DNA of 57,551 nucleotides from CALBZH01 sp964538515. Its GTDB lineage: Bacteria; Desulfobacterota; Syntrophobacteria; Syntrophobacterales; Syntrophobacteraceae. The first letter of the stretch is position 1. Every line of letters starts with the position of its first letter. The stretch is from positions 1 to 57,551 of the forward strand of contig CAZIEW010000029.1 in NCBI GenBank assembly GCA_964538515.1, in the 5' to 3' direction. The position numbers were made by a program, and so were the translations under genes. Shown here piece by piece: positions 53,251-57,551 of the stretch. The notes below the pieces were generated by a model that made no database searches, was not told the origin of the DNA, and saw only the letters and a program-made list of their open reading frames with translations.

Positions 53251-53297
53251 GGCCGGGGCCCTTCCGCTTTTCCAGGGGTTCCGGCCGTTGTTTTCTT
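53251..53297 (+). terminator. Terminator-like expression platform after the leader RNA
   Basis: GGCCGG (53251-53256) pairs with CCGGCC (53281-53286), with an inner CCC/GGGG pairing, and the T-rich GTTGTTTTCTT follows. It lies between the riboswitch-like RNA and tupA, so transcription could be stopped when cofactor is plentiful. Confidence 0.65.
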
Positions 53298-53362
53298 GGA
53301 CTGGGAGAGAGCGCTCGGCCGGGGGAAATGTGGTTTGAGCTCCCAAATTGAAAGGATCCAAC

Positions 53363-54211
53363 ATGAGAAGCGTGCGTGCTCGTCTTTCGGTGTGTATGGT
53401 GGTTTTCCTCGTGCTTTTGACCGGCACAGCACACCGGGCTCACGCCCAAGGCGCTGCTTCGAAAGATTTGATTCTGGCCACCACGACCTCGACCGTCGAC
53501 ACGGGACTGCTCGACAAGCTCGTGCCTCTCTTCGAGCAAAAGACCGGCTTCCGTGTGAAGACCATCTCGACCGGAACGGGACAGGCGCTGGCCATGGGGG
53601 AAAAGGGAGAGGCCGATGTGCTCTTGTGCCATGCCCCCGAAGCAGAAAAGAAGCTGGTCGATGCAGGCGCGGTCGTCAATTATCAGCTGGTCATGCACAA
53701 TGATTTCATCCTGGTGGGCCCTGCGGCGGATCCGGCTGGCGGCAAGGGGAAGGTTGTTGCGGATGTTCTGAAGGCCATCGCGGCCAAGGAGGCCCTGTTC
53801 ATCTCCCGCGGCGACGACTCGGGCACCCACAAGAAGGAGCTCGCTTTGTGGAAGAAAGTCGAGATCACACCCAAGGGGATGAAAGGGTATCAAGAATCCG
53901 GCCAGGGCATGGGGGCAACATTGCTCATGGCGTCTGAAAAACAGGCGTACACGCTCACGGACCGAGGCACCTATCTCGCCCAGAAAAAAAACCTCCAGCT
54001 CGAGATCGTCTCCGAAGGCGATCCGGCCCTCCTCAACATCTACCATGTGATGCAGGTCAATCCGGAGAAGTTCAGCAAGGTCAATGCAGCCGGGTCCAAG
54101 GCCTTCGTTGAATTCATGGTGGCTCCGGAAACTCAGAAGATCATCGGTGACTTCGGCAAAGACAAGTACGGATCCCCACTATTCTTCCCCGATGCCGGTA
54201 AGACGATGTAG
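53363..54211 (+). CDS. tupA: Tungstate-binding periplasmic protein TupA
   Basis: The 282-residue exported protein has a signal peptide (RLSVCMVVFLVLLTGTA, cut near AHAQ). The mature part begins LILATTTSTVDTGLLDKLVP, the oxyanion-binding signature of TupA/WtpA-type proteins. FRVKTISTGTGQAL and SRGDDSGTHKKE supply further binding residues, as in tungstate-specific TupA. GAAAGGA precedes the Met at 53363. It is followed by the permease and ATPase genes. Molybdate or another anion is the alternative ligand, but the TTTS motif favours tungstate. Confidence 0.9.
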   Translation: MRSVRARLSVCMVVFLVLLTGTAHRAHAQGAASKDLILATTTSTVDTGLLDKLVPLFEQKTGFRVKTISTGTGQALAMGEKGEADVLLCHAPEAEKKLVDAGAVVNYQLVMHNDFILVGPAADPAGGKGKVVADVLKAIAAKEALFISRGDDSGTHKKELALWKKVEITPKGMKGYQESGQGMGATLLMASEKQAYTLTDRGTYLAQKKNLQLEIVSEGDPALLNIYHVMQVNPEKFSKVNAAGSKAFVEFMVAPETQKIIGDFGKDKYGSPLFFPDAGKTM

Positions 54212-54247
54212 GTCACGGTGCATGGCGGCTGACGAGGAGAGTAAGTC

Positions 54248-54946
54248 GTGACTGTCATTTTCGAGGGCATCCGGGAAGCTGAGCGGCTGATCCTGACCCT
54301 TGATCCGGATGTCCTGGAAATCACGATGCGAACCCTTCAGGTATCCTGCACGGCGACGCTTATCAGCGTCCTGGTCGGGATCCCGGTCGGGACGTTGCTG
54401 GCGCTGTCGCGCTTTCCGGGCCGCGGTCTTCTCGTCAGTCTGGTCAACTTCGGCATGGGCCTGCCGCCCGTGGTGGTGGGCCTGGGCACCTGGCTGTGCC
54501 TAACGCGTTACGGCCCCTTGGGCGCGTTGGGGCTTCTCTACACTCCCACGGCCATGGTGGTTGCCCAAGCCGTCATCGCCTCCCCCATCGTCGCCGGCTT
54601 CACGATCGCAGCCATTCAGTCCGTGAGCCCAAAGCTGCGGCTCCAGATCCTCTCCCTGGGAGCCTCCAGGATCCAATACCTGGCGCTGCTGCTCTGGGAG
54701 GCCCGGCTTGGCGTTCTGGCTGCCGTGATTGCAGGCTTTGGAGGCGTCATCAGCGAGGTCGGAGCCTCCATGATGGTTGGCGGCAATGTCCGGGGATACA
54801 CGCGCGTCCTCACCACAGCCACCGTCCTGGAGGTCTCCAAGGGCAAGCTCGATTTGGCGACCGCCCTCAGCATCATTTTGCTTGCCCTCACGTTCGTCAT
54901 CGTAGCCGTTTTGAGCTGGCTGCAGCAGGGCCGGAGACAACCATGA
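54248..54946 (+). CDS. tupB: Tungstate ABC permease TupB
   Basis: The 232-residue membrane protein has about five to six helices. It resembles CysT/ModB-type permeases, with LVNFGMGLPPVVVGLG and the coupling-loop EAA segment LSLGASRIQYLALLLWEARLG. It starts at GTG with GAGGAG before it, 36 bases after tupA. The product works as a homodimer with TupC. Confidence 0.88.
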   Translation: MTVIFEGIREAERLILTLDPDVLEITMRTLQVSCTATLISVLVGIPVGTLLALSRFPGRGLLVSLVNFGMGLPPVVVGLGTWLCLTRYGPLGALGLLYTPTAMVVAQAVIASPIVAGFTIAAIQSVSPKLRLQILSLGASRIQYLALLLWEARLGVLAAVIAGFGGVISEVGASMMVGGNVRGYTRVLTTATVLEVSKGKLDLATALSIILLALTFVIVAVLSWLQQGRRQP

Positions 54947-55671
54947 GCCGGACCATGCTTCGGGCTGAAGACCTCAAGTGGCATCAATCCGGGCGAGACA
55001 TTCTGTCCATTGGGGAGATCTCCCTGGAGGCCGGGGAAGTCCTGGCGCTCGTTGGACCGAATGGAGCCGGAAAATCGAGCCTTCTGCTTACGCTGGCCTT
55101 GCTGCAGTCCCCGACGGAAGGCTCCATCTGGGTCAACGGCGAGCAGGCCCACAACGGAAACCGATTGGCCCTCAGAAGACGCATGGCAACGGTCTTCCAG
55201 GAGCCTCACCTGCTGGACTTCTCGGTATGGCACAACGTCGACCGGCCGCTCCGAATGCGCGGAATCGGACGCGCGGAGGCCACGGCTCGAACAGAGCACT
55301 GGCTGGAGCGGTTCGGGATCTCCCATCTCGCCGGCCGACCAGCTCGGCGCCTTTCGGGAGGCGAAGCCCAGCGGACCAGCCTTGCGCGCGCATTCGCCCT
55401 GCAGCCGGATATCCTCTTCCTCGACGAGCCGTTTTCGGCCCTCGATTACCCCACGCGTAACAAACTCCTGGAAGACCTCGGGAGCTTCCTCAAAGAATCG
55501 CCTACGACGACCTTTTTTGTGACGCACGATTTCAGCGAGATACCCCACTTGGCCGATCGCGTGCTCGTCTTGAACGAGGGACGGATCGTTCGGGGCGGGA
55601 CGGTCCGGGAAGTCTTTGGAGAAGAAGCGCTCAAATGGAGCAGCTGGGTTCCTTGGGAAATAAGCCCTTAA
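54943..55671 (+). CDS. tupC: Tungstate ABC ATPase TupC
   Basis: The 242-residue ATPase has Walker A GPNGAGKSS (about 39), Q-loop VFQEPHLLD, signature RRLSGGEAQR (about 138), Walker B ILFLDEPFSALD and switch His in FVTHDFSE. It overlaps tupB by four bases. There is no C-terminal MOP domain that would sense oxyanion, unlike ModC, which fits the short TupC type. It closes the operon. Confidence 0.9.
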   Translation: MSRTMLRAEDLKWHQSGRDILSIGEISLEAGEVLALVGPNGAGKSSLLLTLALLQSPTEGSIWVNGEQAHNGNRLALRRRMATVFQEPHLLDFSVWHNVDRPLRMRGIGRAEATARTEHWLERFGISHLAGRPARRLSGGEAQRTSLARAFALQPDILFLDEPFSALDYPTRNKLLEDLGSFLKESPTTTFFVTHDFSEIPHLADRVLVLNEGRIVRGGTVREVFGEEALKWSSWVPWEISP

Positions 55672-55674
55672 AAT

Positions 55675-55702
55675 GGGAATCGGGCCCGAAAGCCCGATTC
55701 CC
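55675..55702. terminator. Perfect hairpin after tupC
   Basis: Eleven-base arms GGGAATCGGGC / GCCCGATTCCC enclose a six-base loop, four bases after the tupC stop. Read on the minus strand it is followed by ATTTT; on the plus strand there is no T-run. Confidence 0.6.
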
Positions 55703-55995
55703 AGGGGATGGATTGTGACTTGAAGCTGACGGTTTCTCTTATGCCATAGCCTTTTTAATGATGTCAAGACTGACATAATACTTTTTCCATTTTTTTTCGC
55801 TCCCTTCGCACTCGCCGGATCTGATCGTCTTCCGTCCTTTCGGCCCAGCCGACGGCATGCCTCCGCACTTCGCCAGGCTCGGGCAGGCCCCCGGGGCAAC
55901 CGGTCGCATGGCTCATCCAGCGCCCCCGCTCACTCAAAAATCCGATCCCTTTCAGCGAGGAGCGCCCGCCGAGCACGGAGCCTGCCCATTGCACC
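55703..55995 (+). other. Gene-free leader before the FmdE-MoeA gene
   Basis: Nearly 300 bases without a gene. T-rich runs occur around 55781-55798 after a weak ATGTCA/TGACAT stem, which may be a second terminator for tupABC. I see no cofactor riboswitch here. Confidence 0.4.
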
Positions 55996-56051
55996 TTGAC
56001 AGTCCAGCGACCCAGAGGCTACAAAGGAAACTCTATGTTAACCTAAACATA
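55996..56051 (+). promoter_or_regulatory. Sigma-70 promoter with operator-like inverted repeat
   Basis: A perfect -35 TTGACA (55996-56001) stands 18 bases from a -10-like TACAAA (56020-56025). Just downstream, at the expected transcription start, is the inverted repeat TATGTT-AACCTA-AACATA (56034-56051), two perfect six-base arms. A repressor there would block initiation. Tungstate-responsive ModE/TunR-type regulators of sulfate reducers are candidates; I do not claim a match to their box. Confidence 0.65.
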
Positions 56052-56182
56052 ATGCGTCGCCGTACCGTGGTGCTCTCATTCACACCACGACTCCCGGGCC
56101 CCGGGATGCGCCGCTCGACGTTCAGGTGCCGTACGTCGCGAAATGGCGCGGGGCCGCTGACTTCATGATTGAGGCTTTGGCA

Positions 56183-57551
56183 ATGAGGACGATCGGACCC
56201 TACTCGTACGAGGAGTTCGTACAGAAAGCGACTGAGTTCCACGGCTATCCCGCTCCCGGGATCCTCATCGGTGGCTTCATGGTCGATCTCGCGCTCGCTC
56301 GCATGCAAGACGGCATTCTGATCGATGCCATCAGCGAGACCCCCGCTTGCCTTCCCGATGCCATTCAGATTTTGACTCCTTGCACTGTCGGAAACGGCTG
56401 GCTCAAGGTCCTCAACTTGGGACGATTCGCGGTGAGCCTCTATGAGAAATACGAGGGAGAAGGCGTCCGAGTTTACGTCGATCCGCTTCGGCTCGATCCA
56501 TGGCCGGAAATCAAGACGTGGCTCTACAAGCTGAGGCCAAAGCGCGAGCAGGACAGTGAGCGGTTGCACGACGAAATCCGCCGTGCGGGGAGCGACCTCT
56601 GCTCCGTGCAGAAGATTCGGGTCGAAGCGCGCTACCTGGGCAAGAAGAGCCGAGGGGCCATCGGCCAGTGCCCGTCGTGCGGCGAGCCGTATCCGCTCCG
56701 GGATGGCGGTGTCTGTCGAGGCTGCCAGGGGGAAGACCCATACGTCTCCGTGGAGCTTTCCGGCCGGAGCCCTGACCCCGCACGACCGCCGCTCAGGGCG
56801 ATTCCCGCCGCCGAGGCCGTTGGAAAGCATGCCCTCCACGACATGACCCGCATCGTTCCGGGTGAGAGCAAAGGTCCGGCCTTTCTGAAAGGCCAGCGGA
56901 TCGGAGTGGGAGACCTGTGCCGACTGCAACAGATGGGGCGCAAGTCGGTCTATGTCTTGGAAGACAACGATCTGTCCGAAAACTGGGTTCACGAAGACGA
57001 AGCGGCTCGCACCTTCGCTCGCACCATGGCCGGCGCTGGGGTCGATGCCGGAGGTCAACCACGGGAGGGACGCGTCAACCTCCTCGCCCGACACGACGGG
57101 CTGCTCACGGTCAACGAAAACCGCCTCCTCCGCTTCAACACCATTCCGGGAGTCATCTGTGCGAGCCGCAGGGCCTACACCCTCGTCGCCGAAGGCAGAA
57201 CCGTTGCCGCCACGCGTGCCATCCCGCTGTTTCTTCCCCGGGCGGACTTTCTGGAAGCATGCCAGATCCTCGAGGGACCACCCTTGTTCGAGGTCCGGCC
57301 CCTGCGCAGGCTGAAAGCGGGCATCTTGATCACGGGCAACGAGGTTTTCCAAGGGCTCATCGAGGATCGATTCCTGCCGATCATCTCGGCCAAGCTGGAG
57401 AAGCTCGGCTCCACCGTGGTGGCGTCCAAGATCGTTCCGGACGACCGGGCTGAGATCGCCTCGATCATCGGCGCCTTCCGGCGGGACGGGGTCGAGCTGC
57501 TCATCACCACCGCCGGCCTCTCGGTCGACCCGGATGACATCACTCGGCAGG
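56183..57551 (+). CDS. FmdE-like domain fused to MoeA-type molybdopterin-binding domain (5' part, runs off the edge)
   Basis: At least 456 residues, open to the window's right end. The N-terminal FmdE domain (about 1-130) has EFHGYPAPGILIGGFM and DAIQILTPCTVGNGWLKVLN, but the family's Cys in HGHxCPG is replaced (HGYPAPG). A small zinc knuckle (CPSCGEPYPL, CRGC) follows. From about residue 200 a MoeA/CinA-like cofactor-binding region begins (ESKGPAFLKGQRIGVGDL, AGILITGNEVFQGLIEDRF, ITTAGLSVDPDD). GAGG eight bases before 56183 sets the start; a Met at 56165 is less likely. Next to tupABC it points to tungsten/molybdenum cofactor insertion for a formate-type enzyme. Confidence 0.8.
   Translation, partial: MRTIGPYSYEEFVQKATEFHGYPAPGILIGGFMVDLALARMQDGILIDAISETPACLPDAIQILTPCTVGNGWLKVLNLGRFAVSLYEKYEGEGVRVYVDPLRLDPWPEIKTWLYKLRPKREQDSERLHDEIRRAGSDLCSVQKIRVEARYLGKKSRGAIGQCPSCGEPYPLRDGGVCRGCQGEDPYVSVELSGRSPDPARPPLRAIPAAEAVGKHALHDMTRIVPGESKGPAFLKGQRIGVGDLCRLQQMGRKSVYVLEDNDLSENWVHEDEAARTFARTMAGAGVDAGGQPREGRVNLLARHDGLLTVNENRLLRFNTIPGVICASRRAYTLVAEGRTVAATRAIPLFLPRADFLEACQILEGPPLFEVRPLRRLKAGILITGNEVFQGLIEDRFLPIISAKLEKLGSTVVASKIVPDDRAEIASIIGAFRRDGVELLITTAGLSVDPDDITRQ

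Noticed and set aside
1..57551. CRISPR arrays, tRNA or rRNA genes, intact insertion sequences
   Set aside because: No regularly spaced direct repeats, cloverleaf-like segments or transposase motifs were seen by eye; short tRNA-like structures could still be missed without a dedicated program.

Overview
The window is about 57.5 kb of GC-rich bacterial DNA. Its gene content fits a strict anaerobe of the Desulfobacterota, most like a sulfate-reducing or syntrophic Syntrophobacterales-type organism. The pointers are four HdrA paralogs, three MvhD/FlxD subunits, an HdrABC-Flx electron-bifurcation operon, MetF/MetV, a multiheme cytochrome, tungstate uptake, a selenocysteine codon and many Fe-S/ORP-type ATPases. 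This placement rests on gene content only. I saw no tRNA, rRNA, CRISPR array or intact insertion sequence.

Layout. (1) 1-2.8 kb: 3' end of an octaheme cytochrome and an ABC exporter. (2) 2.8-18.3 kb: a metal-cluster handling island. It holds two NifU-like scaffolds, three intact NifX/ORP-like proteins plus a remnant, two MinD-type ATPases with built-in ferredoxin domains, two Mrp/ApbC carriers, a radical SAM enzyme, a persulfide reductase with a DsrE-like partner, a thioesterase, a DUF5320 protein, a caspase-like protein and a PAS histidine kinase. Five sequences with exact sigma-54 (-24/-12) promoter form lie on the + strand 49-91 bp before starts in this island, so it looks like one sigma-54 regulon. 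(3) 18.3-25.1 kb, minus strand: a PAS kinase and metF-metV-mvhD-hdrA, a methylene-tetrahydrofolate reductase joined to an HdrA electron module. (4) 26.1-33.3 kb: hdrA, an mvhD fused to a helix-turn-helix domain, and a second hdrA with an in-frame TGA at 30435 where its three paralogs have Cys. I read this as selenocysteine. (5) 33.8-42.1 kb: a GAF-domain protein, then hdrC-hdrB-hdrA-flxD-flxC-flxB-flxA. (6) 42.1-47.3 kb: small Cys-rich proteins, secreted proteins, a DUF5661-like protein and an orphan HlyD/EmrA adaptor between copies of a short palindromic repeat. (7) 47.4-52.9 kb, minus strand: a Bmp/Pnr-type nucleoside ABC importer. (8) 53.1-57.6 kb: a molybdenum/tungsten-cofactor riboswitch-like leader with terminator, tupABC, and the start of an FmdE-MoeA-like fusion behind its own promoter and operator-like inverted repeat.

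The parts fit together. The Hdr/Flx/MvhD modules move electrons between NAD(H), ferredoxin, thiols and the methyl branch of the Wood-Ljungdahl pathway. The sigma-54 island would build or protect the metal clusters such enzymes need. The tungstate transporter and FmdE-MoeA protein would supply the tungsten/molybdenum cofactor of formate-type dehydrogenases. The most notable items are the selenocysteine HdrA, the five-promoter sigma-54 regulon, the cofactor riboswitch in front of tupABC and the co-varying palindromic repeat family.
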